Shown in pieces: positions 7,696 to 16,343 of a stretch of 55,436 nucleotides of DNA. Made by a program: the position numbers and the translations under genes. Location: NCBI RefSeq assembly GCF_017813245.1, contig NZ_JAGIQL010000029.1, positions 1 through 55,436 on the forward strand, read 5' to 3'. A model generated the notes under the pieces. It was not told the DNA's origin, searched no databases, and saw nothing but the letters and a program-made list of their open reading frames with translations. Source of the stretch: Streptomyces montanisoli (lineage in GTDB: Bacteria > Actinomycetota > Actinomycetes > Streptomycetales > Streptomycetaceae). The stretch's first letter is position 1. Every line of letters begins with the position of its first letter.

Positions 7696-8763
7696 CTACT
7701 CCTTCTTCTTGCGGCGCGTGCCGAAGACGATCTCGTCCCAGCTCGGCACCGCCGCGCGCCGGCCGGGCCGCACGCCGTCGGCCTCCGCCTGACGGTCCGT
7801 CGTGCCCGTCAGCCTGTCGCGGTGTCCCGACACGGACCGCGGCATCAGCACGTCCGCGTACGCGGACCCCGCTGAGGCCGCGGGGGCCACCGGCTCCTCG
7901 GCCTCCGGCTCCTGAGCGGGCTCGGGCGGCACCGGCTCCGAGGGGGCCGTCCTGTCCGGGACCACCAGATCGCCGCGGAAGCTCGGCACGGCCTCCAGCA
8001 GGCTGGTCAGCGAGTCGCGCTCGCGCGGGTCGCGCGCCTCGGCGCCGTCCGCGTCCGGCTCGTCGGACGTGACCGCGGGACGCTCGGGCGCGCGGTCGAG
8101 CGCACGCTCCAGCGAGCGGTCGGGGCGCTCGCGCGGCAGCCGGGCGATACGCGGCACGAACGGGAAGCTCGGCTCCTGCGCCGTGACCGTGTCGTCCGTG
8201 TCGCCGATCAGCGCGCGCGCCTCGTCGTCCACGGCCTGGACGAGCCGCCGCGGCGGGTCGTACGTCCAGCTCGCCGAGTGCGGTTCGCCGGCGACGCGGT
8301 AGACGAGCAGCACCTCCCAGGTGCCGTCGTCGCGCCGCCACGAGTCCCACTGCACGGTGTCCTTCTCGGCGCCGCGCAGCAGCAGCCGCTCCTGCACCGC
8401 CTCGCCCAGCTGGGGGCCCGCGTTCTCGCCGGGACGCCGCACGGGGGTCTTCCGCGCGCGCTCGGCCATGAAGGCGCGCTCCGCGAGCACGGGGCCCTCG
8501 AAGCGGCGCACCCGGTCCACGGGAATGCCCGCGAGCTGCGCCACCTCTTCGGCCGAGGCGCCCGCTCGTATACGCGCCTGGATGTCGCGGGGGCGGAGAT
8601 GGCTCTCCACCTCGATCTCGATCTGGCCCAGGCGCGCACGGTCGTTGCGGACGGCGGCGCGCAGCCGCTCGTCGATGGGAAGGGTGTATTCCGTGCTGTC
8701 GGCAGCCTTGAGCACCAGTCGTGTGCCGTCGTTGGAGACGGCCACGACACGCAGTTCGGGCAT
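7696..8763 (-). CDS. sepH: SepH, cell-division regulator that stimulates FtsZ assembly
   Basis: A 355-residue protein with the DUF3071 domain at its N-terminus (about residues 1-175), including a helix-turn-helix-like stretch near residues 65-95 (ASAEEVAQLAGIPVDRVRRFEGP). In Streptomyces venezuelae and mycobacteria SepH has been shown to bind FtsZ and promote filament formation and Z-ring assembly, with the HTH-like part required. The C-terminal half is an acidic, Pro/Arg-rich disordered segment ending in the basic tail TRRKKKE. The ATG at 8763 has a GGGAGG ribosome site; a GTG 87 bases upstream adds an implausible leader. It is monocistronic on the minus strand with a terminator hairpin behind it. 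Confidence 0.92.
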   Translation of the reverse strand: MPELRVVAVSNDGTRLVLKAADSTEYTLPIDERLRAAVRNDRARLGQIEIEVESHLRPRDIQARIRAGASAEEVAQLAGIPVDRVRRFEGPVLAERAFMAERARKTPVRRPGENAGPQLGEAVQERLLLRGAEKDTVQWDSWRRDDGTWEVLLVYRVAGEPHSASWTYDPPRRLVQAVDDEARALIGDTDDTVTAQEPSFPFVPRIARLPRERPDRSLERALDRAPERPAVTSDEPDADGAEARDPRERDSLTSLLEAVPSFRGDLVVPDRTAPSEPVPPEPAQEPEAEEPVAPAASAGSAYADVLMPRSVSGHRDRLTGTTDRQAEADGVRPGRRAAVPSWDEIVFGTRRKKKE

Positions 8764-9272
8764 GGGAACCTCCCGGGTGGTGCCTGCCGACGTCACGTGC
8801 GTCGCTGCTTCCGCTGGTCGAGTGTGGCCTGCCCGGGTGCAGCCTGCCACAACCTTGCCGTGTTGCCCGGCGTGTCGGGCAGTAGCCCTGGATCGCCGTT
8901 ATGGCACGGTTACCTGTTTGCGACGCAGAGTGACGTACCTGGTCACTCTGTGCAGCAGGCGCCCGTGCGGTGCAACGGCCCCGCCGGATCGAGTGCCACG
9001 TGCGGCCCCCTTCCGAAGGTCCCGGACAACCGCGAGGAGGTCCGGCCCCAGGGCTCCAAACAGTACTCCATTCGGGCCATCGGGGTGGAGGGACGCGCCG
9101 CCCGGGTCCGCCGTCGCGCCGCTGCCTCGCCGCCGCCGCGCCGCTGCCTCACCCCGTTCGCTCCGCCCGCTCGGTGGCACTGTTCACACAATCCGCCGAA
9201 TCGGAACTCCTCGCTTCGCCCATCTGTCCCTATCTGGTGCAAGCCGTGACAGTCGTTCAAGCAGGGGCCGGG
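8764..9272. other. 509-base intergenic region between divergent genes
   Basis: It holds the upstream regions of sepH (minus) and the membrane protein gene (plus). The only clear structure is the perfect inverted repeat at 8926-8950. I see no RNA gene, no conserved peptide and no obvious -35/-10 pair. Confidence 0.6.
8926..8950. promoter_or_regulatory. Perfect 9-base inverted repeat upstream of sepH
   Basis: CAGAGTGAC (8926-8934) and GTCACTCTG (8942-8950) are separated by seven bases. The site lies 163 bases before the sepH start. It could be a transcription-factor site or a transcript hairpin; no regulator can be named. Confidence 0.5.
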
Positions 9273-10205
9273 ATGGATCAGAAGCTGGACAGCGCCGCGA
9301 AACGCTACGACAGCGGGACGAACAGCACGGAACCCAGTCAGAGGCGCATCGACCTGAGCCTCCCGCAGGTGGCGGGCAGCGCGCTCGCGGCCATCGCCGC
9401 GGCGATCCTGGCGTCGCAGCTCAACGTGTACGGAACGATCATCGGCGCCGGCGTGGTCAGCGTGATCGCCACCTGCGGCGGCTCGGTATTCCACTACCTG
9501 TTCCGGCGCACGGGCCACCACCTGCGCGGCGCGGCCGACGGCGTGCGGCCGAGGTCGCGCCAGGTCCCGGTGGTGGACGACCGGACGCTCGCCATCCGCA
9601 AGGCGGCCGGGCACCACCCCGGGCCGGGCCATGACGGGCTGCCCGACACCGACGGACTGCCCGACACCCTGGACGTACTGGGCGCGGAGTACGGCGAAGC
9701 CACCACGCACGGGAAGCGGCGCCGCGGCTGGAAGCGCCCGGTGCTCACGGCCGTCGCCGTCTTCGCCGTCGCCATGGTCTGCATCACCGGCTACGAGCTG
9801 GCCGCGGGGCACGACCTCGCCGGGGACGCCCGCACGACCATCGGGTCCGTTGTCGGCGGCGGTGGCGGGGGAGGGGGCGACGGCAAGCAGACGCCGTCCA
9901 CGCCCGCCGCGACCCCCTCGGACTCCACCGGATCGGGCGACGCGGGCCGGGGTTCAGCCGGCACGGGCGGCGGGACCGACCCGGCCACGTCACCCGGCAC
10001 CGGCGGCGCCGGCCAGGGCTCGGCCGACCCGAACGGGCACGCCCCGTCGGGCGACCCGTCGCCCGGCACCTCCCAGCAGGGGTCCACCGGGCAGACGCCC
10101 TCCGCGCCCGCGCCCACCCCGTCCACGTCCGCCACGGGCAGCGGCGGTACGCAACAGGCCCCGGACACCGCGCCGAGCGGTGGCGGCGCCGCGGCGGGCA
10201 ACTGA
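9273..10205 (+). CDS. Membrane protein with a long Gly/Ser/Thr/Pro-rich C-terminal tail
   Basis: A 310-residue protein of unknown function. An N-terminal cytoplasmic segment is followed by a hydrophobic region at about 30-75 (two closely spaced helices in AGSALAAIAAAILAS and GTIIGAGVVSVIATCGGSVFHYLF), a basic/histidine loop, and a further membrane helix near residues 155-177. The last 120 residues are almost entirely Gly, Ser, Thr, Pro and Asp, with a run of eight glycines. Such tails are usually extracytoplasmic and disordered in streptomycetes. The ATG at 9273 is chosen; an in-frame GTG at 9246 would add nine residues. It stands alone. I do not recognise a characterised family. Confidence 0.72.
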   Translation: MDQKLDSAAKRYDSGTNSTEPSQRRIDLSLPQVAGSALAAIAAAILASQLNVYGTIIGAGVVSVIATCGGSVFHYLFRRTGHHLRGAADGVRPRSRQVPVVDDRTLAIRKAAGHHPGPGHDGLPDTDGLPDTLDVLGAEYGEATTHGKRRRGWKRPVLTAVAVFAVAMVCITGYELAAGHDLAGDARTTIGSVVGGGGGGGGDGKQTPSTPAATPSDSTGSGDAGRGSAGTGGGTDPATSPGTGGAGQGSADPNGHAPSGDPSPGTSQQGSTGQTPSAPAPTPSTSATGSGGTQQAPDTAPSGGGAAAGN

Positions 10206-10231
10206 CGCGGGGCCCCGCCCGGCGCCGGTCG

Positions 10232-11644
10232 TCACTCGCCCAGCACGCGCCGCAGGTAGTCGTTGGCGAAGACCCGGTCAGGGTCGAGACGGTCCCTCAG
10301 GGCCGTGAACTCGCCGAACCGCGGGTAGGCGCCCGACAGGTACTCAGCGTCCCGCGAGTGGATCTTTCCCCAGTGCGGTCTGCCGCCGTGCGCCACCATG
10401 ATCTTCTCGACGGCCCCGAAGTACGCCTGGTGCGGGGTGCCCCGGTACAGGTGCACGGCGATGTACGCGCTGTCCCTGCCCGACGCCGTCGACAGGGCGA
10501 TGTCGTCCGCCGGGGCCGTCCGCACCTCCACGGGGAAGCTCACCCGCAGCGGCGACGCGTCCACCATTCGCCTCACCTCGCGCAGCGCCGCGGGCGCCGC
10601 CGCCCTGGGCAGCGCGTACTCCATCTCCACGAACCGCACCCGGCGCGGTGACGTGAACACCTTGTAGGGGACGTCCGTGTACGTGCGCGCCGACAGGGCG
10701 CGGCTCGACACCCGGGCGATCGCGGGTATGGCCATCGGCGCCGCGCGGCCCACCGAACAGGCGACCTTGAACGCCCCGTTGGACAGCAGCTCGTCGTCCA
10801 GCCAGCCGCGCAGCAGGCCGGGAGGCGCGGCGGGCCCCTCGCTGCGGTTGTTGCGCTTGGTGTTGCAGTTGTCCGTGTGGGGGAACCAGTAGAACTCGAA
10901 GTGCTCGTTGCCCGAGACGAGCTCGTCGAACTCCGCCAGCACGCGATCCAGCGGCATCGGCTCCTCGCGCGCCGTCAGCAGGAAGACCGGCTCCACGGCG
11001 AACGTGACCGAGGTGAGCACGCCGAGCGCGCCCAGGCCGATGCGCGCGCAGGCGAACACGTCCGCGTTCTCCTGCGCCGAGCAGCGCAGCGTCGAGCCGT
11101 CGGCCGTGACCAGCTGCAAGGCGGTGACCTGCGCGGCGATCGACGCGGACGCCCTGCCGGTGCCGTGCGTGCCGGTGGAGATCGCGCCCGCCGCCGTCTG
11201 CGCCATGATGTCGCCCATGTTCGTGAGCGAGAGCCCCGCGCGGGCGAGCGCCGCGTTCAGCAGCCTGAGCGGGGTGCCCGCCGCCACCGTGACCGTGCCG
11301 GCCGCGCGGTCCAGCGCCAGGATGCCGGTCAGCCGGTCGGGCCGCACCAGCACGCCGTCGGTGGCCGCGGCGGCCGTGAACGAGTGACCCGTGCCGACCG
11401 CCTTCACCCTGAGGCCGTCCTCCGCCGCCCTGCGCACGACGTCCGCCAACTCGTCGGGCCCGCCGGGGGTGACGGTGCGCGCGGGGCGCGCAGACACGTT
11501 CCCCGCCCAGTTGCGCCAGGGCGCGGGGGCGGCGGAATCACGCCACGGGCCGCGGGGCCTCCTGCCCGCCCTGCCCTTCGCGCCCGTCGAGCCCGGGCCG
11601 CCCCGCGCCGCCGGGGTGCTCGTGGGGGTTCTGCGGGACTCCAT
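10232..11644 (-). CDS. FAD-linked oxidase, sugar-1,4-lactone oxidase (ALO) type
   Basis: A 470-residue flavoenzyme of the D-arabinono-/L-gulono-1,4-lactone oxidase family. The FAD-binding domain follows a WRNWAGNVSARP start motif. The GTGHS motif in VKAVGTGHSFT supplies the histidine that carries covalent FAD in this family. Later come the AQTAAGAISTGTHGTG loop and, near the C-terminus, the HWGK motif of the ALO domain. It oxidises a sugar lactone or polyol with oxygen; the natural substrate is not evident. The start is uncertain: the ATG at 11644 lies inside the upstream MFS gene, making a 107-base overlap, and the first 45 residues are Arg/Pro-rich. A later start is possible, but there is no obvious codon with a ribosome site. 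Confidence 0.85.
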   Translation of the reverse strand: MESRRTPTSTPAARGGPGSTGAKGRAGRRPRGPWRDSAAPAPWRNWAGNVSARPARTVTPGGPDELADVVRRAAEDGLRVKAVGTGHSFTAAAATDGVLVRPDRLTGILALDRAAGTVTVAAGTPLRLLNAALARAGLSLTNMGDIMAQTAAGAISTGTHGTGRASASIAAQVTALQLVTADGSTLRCSAQENADVFACARIGLGALGVLTSVTFAVEPVFLLTAREEPMPLDRVLAEFDELVSGNEHFEFYWFPHTDNCNTKRNNRSEGPAAPPGLLRGWLDDELLSNGAFKVACSVGRAAPMAIPAIARVSSRALSARTYTDVPYKVFTSPRRVRFVEMEYALPRAAAPAALREVRRMVDASPLRVSFPVEVRTAPADDIALSTASGRDSAYIAVHLYRGTPHQAYFGAVEKIMVAHGGRPHWGKIHSRDAEYLSGAYPRFGEFTALRDRLDPDRVFANDYLRRVLGE

Positions 11645-12851
11645 CGGCCTCACGCCCTTTCCGCCGGGACACGGTGGCCGGCCTGCGCAGCCGGCGGTAG
11701 CCGGCGACCGCCACCACGGCCGCGACCGCACCCGCCACGCCGGGCACCGCGTACCCCGCCCGCGCGCCCGCCGCGTCGACCACCCATCCCGCGGCCGACG
11801 AGCCGAGCGCGACGCCGACACAGATCCCGGTGCTCGTCCAGGTCATGCCCTCGGTCAGCGCGCTGCGCGGTACGTGCGCCTCGACCAGGGCCACGGTGGT
11901 CACCATGGTCGGTGCCACCGCCAGCCCCGCGACGAAGAGCGCCGCGGCCAGGAGCGGCAGGCTCCCGGCCAGTTGGAGCGGGATCATACTCACGGCCATC
12001 GCGCCGACGCCCACGAGCCAGCGCCGCGCGGCCGGCCCCTCCATCCGCAGCAGGCCGAAAACCGCCCCCGCGAGGCAGGAGCCGAGCGCGTACACGGCGA
12101 GCACCAGGCTCGCGCTGCTCTTGTGCCCCACCTCGTCGGCGAAGGCGACCGTCACCACGTCGACGGAGCCGAAGATCGCCCCGGTCGCGACGAACGTCAC
12201 CACCAGCACCTGGAGTCCCCGGGAGCGCAGCGCCGAGCCGCCGGTGAGCTCCCCGGGCGGATGCGGCACCGGCTCCGTCCCGCGCTGGGCGGTCAGCCAG
12301 CCCACGCCCGCGAGCAGGAAGACCCCCGAGACGAGCGGGCCCGCCTCGGGGAACCAGGACGTGGACAGGCCGATGGCCACGATCGGCCCGGCGATGAAGC
12401 AGACCTCGTCGACGACCGACTCCCACGCGTACGCCGAGTGCAGCCTGCCGGGCGCGTCCTGGTGCAGCGCCGCCCACCTGGCCCGCACCATCGCCCCGAG
12501 CCCCGGGACGCAGCCGCTCGCGGCCGCGAAGACGAACAGCGTCCAGTCGGGAGCGCCTTGCTGCGTGCACACCAGCAGCCCGGCCAGGGCGGCGACCGAG
12601 ACCAGCGTGGCGGGCCGCAGCGTCCTGCGCTGCCCGTACCGGTCCACGAGACGCGACACCTGGGGGCCGAGCGCCGCCTTCGAGAGCGCCATCACGGCGG
12701 ACAGCGCGCCGGCGAGCCCGTAGCGGCCGGTCAGCTGCGAGACCATCGTCACGACGCCGATGCCGGTCATGGACAACGGCATCCTGCCGAGCAGCCCCGC
12801 GGCGCTGAACTTCCAGGCACCCGGCGAGGCGAAGATCTCGCGGTACGACAC
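11538..12851 (-). CDS. MFS transporter, 12-segment
   Basis: A 437-residue major facilitator with about 12 membrane helices. It begins YREIFASPGAWKFSAAGLLGRMP, a signature I associate with a large actinobacterial MFS group, and has a loop 2-3 motif VSRLVDRYGQRR and a central soluble loop rich in Pro. The C-terminus after the last helix is a 45-residue polar tail overlapping the oxidase gene. The GTG at 12851 is preferred because AGGA lies seven bases upstream; a GTG two codons earlier is too close. The overlap suggests one operon with the flavoenzyme gene. The substrate is unknown. Confidence 0.82.
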   Translation of the reverse strand: MSYREIFASPGAWKFSAAGLLGRMPLSMTGIGVVTMVSQLTGRYGLAGALSAVMALSKAALGPQVSRLVDRYGQRRTLRPATLVSVAALAGLLVCTQQGAPDWTLFVFAAASGCVPGLGAMVRARWAALHQDAPGRLHSAYAWESVVDEVCFIAGPIVAIGLSTSWFPEAGPLVSGVFLLAGVGWLTAQRGTEPVPHPPGELTGGSALRSRGLQVLVVTFVATGAIFGSVDVVTVAFADEVGHKSSASLVLAVYALGSCLAGAVFGLLRMEGPAARRWLVGVGAMAVSMIPLQLAGSLPLLAAALFVAGLAVAPTMVTTVALVEAHVPRSALTEGMTWTSTGICVGVALGSSAAGWVVDAAGARAGYAVPGVAGAVAAVVAVAGYRRLRRPATVSRRKGREADGVPQNPHEHPGGAGRPGLDGREGQGGQEAPRPVA

Positions 12852-12978
12852 GGCCACGTCCTCGTGGGATGACTCGTCAGGGACGACTCGGCAGGAACAC
12901 GACTTGTAAGGGATGAGAGGCGTCCGTACAGGCTACGGTCCCGGCGGTGCCGGTCGCTCCTGAATATCCGCGCGGTGG

Positions 12979-12984
12979 CAGGAT
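12979..12984 (+). promoter_or_regulatory. -10 element CAGGAT for leaderless ferrochelatase mRNA
   Basis: CAGGAT lies seven bases before the ATG at 12992 and there is no Shine-Dalgarno sequence, which is the arrangement of leaderless genes. Confidence 0.5.
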
Positions 12985-12991
12985 CGAGGCC

Positions 12992-14119
12992 ATGCCCGAC
13001 GAGTCAGCCACATCCCCCTACGACGCCCTCCTCCTGCTGTCCTTCGGCGGCCCCGAAGGCCCGGACGACGTCATCCCGTTCCTGGAGAACGTGACGCGCG
13101 GCCGCGGCATCCCGCGGGAGCGCCTCAAGGAGGTCGGGCGCCACTACTACCTCTTCGACGGGGTCAGCCCCATCAACGAGCAGAACCGCGTCCTCCTCGC
13201 CGCCCTGCGCGAGGACTTCGCCGGGCACGGCGTCGACCTGCCCGTCTACTGGGGCAACAGGAACTGGGCGCCGTACCTGACCGACACGCTCCGGCAGCTG
13301 ACCGCCGACGGCCGCCGGCGCGTGGCCGTCCTGGCGACCAGCGCCTACGCCTCCTACTCGGGCTGCCGCCAATACCGGGAGAACCTCGCCGACGCGCTCG
13401 CCACCCTCACGGAGGAGGGGCTCACACCGCCGAAGGTCGACAAGCTGCGGCACTACTTCAACCACCCCGGCTTCGTGCGGCCCATGGCCGACGGTGTCGT
13501 CGCCGCGCTGGCAGACCTGCCCGAGGACGTACGCGCGGGCGCGCACATCGCCTTCACCACGCACTCCATCCCGACGGCCGCCGCCGACACCTCGGGCCCC
13601 GAGCCCGCGCACGGCGACGGCGGCGCCTACGTGGCCGAGCACCTCGACGTCGCCCGCCTGGTCGCCGAGGCCGTCCGCGAGGCGACCGGCGAGGACCACC
13701 CGTGGGAGCTCGTCTACCAGTCGCGCAGCGGCGCGCCGGGCACCCCGTGGCTCGAGCCCGACATCTGCGACCACCTGGAGACCCTGCACGGCAAGGGCGT
13801 GTCGGCCGTCGTGATGGCGCCCATCGGCTTCGTCTCCGACCACATGGAGGTCCTCTACGACCTCGACACCGAGGCCACGGCCAAGGCGGCGGAACTCGGC
13901 CTTCCGGTGCGCCGCTCGCCCACGGTCGGCGCCGACCCGCGCTTCGCCGCCGCGGTGCGGGACCTCGTCCTGGAACGGGCGGCGGCCGAGCGCGGCGAGC
14001 CGCGCGAGCGGTGCGCGCTCGGCACGCTGGGTCCGAGCCACGACGTGTGCCCGGTGGGCTGCTGCCCGGCCCGCACCCCGAGGCCCGCCGCCGCGGGCGC
14101 CGACAGCCCCTACGCGTGA
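12992..14119 (+). CDS. hemH: Ferrochelatase (coproporphyrin type of actinobacteria)
   Basis: A 375-residue enzyme that inserts Fe(II) into a porphyrin in the last steps of heme synthesis; in actinobacteria the substrate is normally coproporphyrin III (CpfC). The start motif [18 protein letters not shown], the metal-binding His in FTTHSIP (about H191) and the [16 protein letters not shown] strand are all present. A C-terminal CALGT...CPVGCC cluster together with C125 (SGCRQY) matches the [2Fe-2S] ligands of actinobacterial ferrochelatases. The ATG at 12992 fits a leaderless promoter; a GTG at 12947 is the alternative. The inositol-monophosphatase-family gene follows after 11 bases with its own ribosome site. 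Confidence 0.94.
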   Translation: MPDESATSPYDALLLLSFGGPEGPDDVIPFLENVTRGRGIPRERLKEVGRHYYLFDGVSPINEQNRVLLAALREDFAGHGVDLPVYWGNRNWAPYLTDTLRQLTADGRRRVAVLATSAYASYSGCRQYRENLADALATLTEEGLTPPKVDKLRHYFNHPGFVRPMADGVVAALADLPEDVRAGAHIAFTTHSIPTAAADTSGPEPAHGDGGAYVAEHLDVARLVAEAVREATGEDHPWELVYQSRSGAPGTPWLEPDICDHLETLHGKGVSAVVMAPIGFVSDHMEVLYDLDTEATAKAAELGLPVRRSPTVGADPRFAAAVRDLVLERAAAERGEPRERCALGTLGPSHDVCPVGCCPARTPRPAAAGADSPYA

Positions 14120-14130
14120 AGGAGCCCCGC

Positions 14131-14964
14131 GTGAGTGACGTGAGCGACACGGCCGGGGCACCCGGCGACCCGGGCCTCGCCTCGGACCTGCTCGGCCTCG
14201 CCCTGGAAGCGGCGTCGAGGGCGGGCGCCCTGCTGCGCGACGGCAGGCCGGACGACCTGGCCGTCGCGGCCACCAAGTCCAGCCCCATCGACGTGGTGAC
14301 GGAGATGGACATCGCGGCGGAGAAGCTGATCACCGACTTCCTCACCGACCGCAGGCCCGACGACGGGATCCTCGGCGAGGAGGGGGCGAGCAGGGAGTCA
14401 ACCACCGGCATCCGCTGGGTGATCGACCCGCTCGACGGCACCGTCAACTACCTGTACGGACTGCCCACCTGGGCCGTCTCGATCGCGGTGCAGCAGGGCG
14501 GCGAGACGCTGGCCGGTGTCGTCGAGGCCCCGATGCGCGGGGAGACCTACCGCGCGGTGCGCGGCGGCGGCGCCCACCTGGGGGAGCGGCGGCTCGCGGT
14601 ACGCCCCTCGCCCACCCTCGACCAGGCGCTGGTGTCGACGGGGTTCAACTACGTCGCCGACGTACGCGCCCACCAGGCGGAGGTGGCGCACCGGCTGATC
14701 CCCAGGCTGCGCGACATCAGGCGTGCCGGCTCTGCCGCGATCGACCTGTGCGACGTGGCCGCGGGGCGTCTCGACGGCTACTACGAGCGCGGGCTGCACC
14801 CCTGGGACTACGCGGCGGGCGACCTGATCGCGCGCGAGGCGGGCGCGCTGACCGGCGGCAGGCCCGGCGAACGGCCGCACGACGGGCTCACGGTCGCCGC
14901 GTCCCCCGGCGTCTTCGGACCACTCCAGGAGCTGCTGGAGGAGTACGGCGCCTGGCACGACTGA
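14131..14964 (+). CDS. Inositol monophosphatase family protein
   Basis: A 277-residue Mg-dependent phosphatase. All metal and catalytic motifs are present: GEEG, WVIDPLDGTVNYLYG and the C-terminal LHPWDYAAGDLI. The family includes inositol-1-phosphatases, histidinol-phosphatases and 3'-phosphoadenosine 5'-phosphate phosphatases; the sequence looks like the SuhB/IMPase branch but does not fix the substrate. The GTG at 14131 has AAGGAG six bases upstream, overlapping the ferrochelatase stop region, so the two are co-transcribed. A perfect terminator hairpin follows. Confidence 0.9.
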   Translation: MSDVSDTAGAPGDPGLASDLLGLALEAASRAGALLRDGRPDDLAVAATKSSPIDVVTEMDIAAEKLITDFLTDRRPDDGILGEEGASRESTTGIRWVIDPLDGTVNYLYGLPTWAVSIAVQQGGETLAGVVEAPMRGETYRAVRGGGAHLGERRLAVRPSPTLDQALVSTGFNYVADVRAHQAEVAHRLIPRLRDIRRAGSAAIDLCDVAAGRLDGYYERGLHPWDYAAGDLIAREAGALTGGRPGERPHDGLTVAASPGVFGPLQELLEEYGAWHD

Positions 14965-15021
14965 GGTGCGTGACCGAGGCGGAGCCCCGGCGCCCCGGCG
15001 CGCGGGACACCTACGCACAGC

Positions 15022-15059
15022 GAGGGGCCCCGGTGCCTCCCCCGGCACCGGGGCCCCTC
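15022..15059 (+). terminator. Perfect 16-base-pair terminator hairpin
   Basis: GAGGGGCCCCGGTGCC pairs perfectly with GGCACCGGGGCCCCTC around the loop TCCCCC, 57 bases after the phosphatase stop. It also lies 44 bases beyond the stop of the small minus-strand gene, so it can serve both directions. Confidence 0.85.
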
Positions 15060-15102
15060 ACAAGCGCTGCCGCACGGCGGCGGCGACGGTGGACGGCCGG
15101 GC

Positions 15103-15276
15103 TCACGCGCCGGCCGTGCTCACCTCCACGCCGTGTTCGGCGGCGAGCCGGCGCAGGTCGTCCAGCTCCTCCTGCTCGACGTCGGCGAGGAAGTCGTCGC
15201 CCGCCTCGCGGGCCCGGCTCATCTCGGTCTCGGTGGTCCTTATGCGCTGCAGAAGCCCTGCTGTGAATGCGTCCAT
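15103..15276 (-). CDS. Small acidic helical protein, 57 residues
   Basis: An unbroken frame on the minus strand starts at an ATG with GAGGGGG eight bases upstream and ends TAGA-stop. The product is amphipathic and predicted all-helical (LLQRIRTTETEMSRAREAG, then FLADVEQEELDDLRRLAAEHGVEV), with good Streptomyces codon bias, no Cys and no membrane segment. It is convergent with the phosphatase gene and divergent from cutR. I do not know a function; the short coiled-coil-like helix suggests a dimeric or partner-binding protein. Two palindromic repeats lie in its upstream region. Confidence 0.72.
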   Translation of the reverse strand: MDAFTAGLLQRIRTTETEMSRAREAGDDFLADVEQEELDDLRRLAAEHGVEVSTAGA

Positions 15277-15684
15277 GGGTGCGCCCCCTCGTCGTGGGTC
15301 AGTGGCACGGGGGTGTGCCGACGTGGTGGTCGGGTGGCACGGGATGTGCCGACAAGCGGGTGATCACAAGCCCTCTGCCTACTGGAAAGCAGAACGCGGG
15401 AGGATACAGCCGCGCTCGGGCGTGATCTGAGGTGTGAGGACCTCATCCCCAAGCCGGGCCGACAGGAAACCTCAACCGCCTCGGCGATGCCGCATATTCC
15501 CCGCGGATTCACCCGGGCCCGCCGCCGGGCCCGCGCGGGCCCCACGCGAGATCCCGCGTCGCACCGGCAGCCTGGCTCCGCCTTACCGCCGGTTTATCCG
15601 CGAAAAGGGCAGGATGGGGGGCGCAAGGACGTGGTGACGCCTGCCCGGGACGAGGGCACGGGTCCTGAGGGAAGGATGAGCGAC
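15277..15684. other. 408-base region between the small gene and cutR
   Basis: It holds two GGCAC/GTGCC palindromes (15302-15353) close to the small gene. On the cutR side, a CAGGAT hexamer at 15610-15615 could be a -10 for a leader of about 60 bases, but no matching -35 is visible. Nothing else is evident. Confidence 0.5.
15302..15353. repeat. Two tandem 20-21-base palindromic repeats
   Basis: Copy 1 (15302-15322) and copy 2 (15334-15353) share GTGGCACGGG and TGTGCCGAC. Each contains the inverted repeat GGCAC-N5/6-GTGCC, and the copies are offset by 32 bases, close to three helical turns. They lie 26 to 77 bases upstream of the small minus-strand gene. Confidence 0.7.
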
Positions 15685-16338
15685 GTGCGCGTACTCGTCG
15701 TCGAGGACGAGCAGCTGCTCGCCGATGCCGTGGCGACCGGACTGCGCCGCGAGGCCATGGCCGTCGACGTCGTGTACGACGGGGCGGCGGCCCTGGAGCG
15801 CATCGGCGTCAACGACTACGACGTGGTGGTGCTCGACCGCGACCTGCCGCTGGTGCACGGCGACGACGTGTGCCGCAAGATCGTCGAGCTCGGCATGCCC
15901 ACGCGCGTCCTGATGCTCACCGCGTCGGGCGATGTCAGCGACCGCGTCGAGGGGCTCGAACTGGGCGCCGACGACTACCTGCCGAAGCCCTTCGCCTTCA
16001 CCGAGCTGACCGCCAGGGTCCGCGCGCTCGGCCGCCGCACGACGGTGCCGCTGCCGCCCGTCCTGGAGCGCTCCGGGATCAAGCTCGACCCCAACAGGCG
16101 CGAGGTGTTCAGGGACGGCGGCGAGATCCAGCTCGCGCCCAAGGAGTTCGCCGTCCTCGAGGTGCTGATGCGCAGCGAGGGCGCCGTGGTCTCCGCCGAG
16201 CAGCTGCTGGAGAAGGCGTGGGACGAGAACACGGACCCGTTCACGAACGTCGTCAGGGTGACGGTGATGACGCTGCGCAGGAAGCTCGGGGAGCCTCCCG
16301 TCATCGTCACCGTGCCCGGCTCCGGCTACCGGATCTGA
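15685..16338 (+). CDS. cutR: CutR, OmpR-type response regulator
   Basis: A 217-residue response regulator. The receiver domain has the acidic EDEQ pocket, the phosphoacceptor D51 in VVLDRDLP and the KPF lysine. A C-terminal winged helix follows (LAPKEFAVLEVLMRSEGAVVS, then NVVRVTVMTLRRKLG). CutR of Streptomyces lividans and S. coelicolor is 217 residues and nearly identical as I remember it, so I choose the GTG at 15685 with GGGAAGG nine bases upstream; an ATG at 15676 would be too close to that site. CutRS was first linked to copper and antibiotic (actinorhodin) control, and more recent work links it to secretion stress and protein folding outside the membrane. It is followed directly by cutS. 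Confidence 0.93.
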   Translation: MRVLVVEDEQLLADAVATGLRREAMAVDVVYDGAAALERIGVNDYDVVVLDRDLPLVHGDDVCRKIVELGMPTRVLMLTASGDVSDRVEGLELGADDYLPKPFAFTELTARVRALGRRTTVPLPPVLERSGIKLDPNRREVFRDGGEIQLAPKEFAVLEVLMRSEGAVVSAEQLLEKAWDENTDPFTNVVRVTVMTLRRKLGEPPVIVTVPGSGYRI

Positions 16339-16343
16339 CGGCC

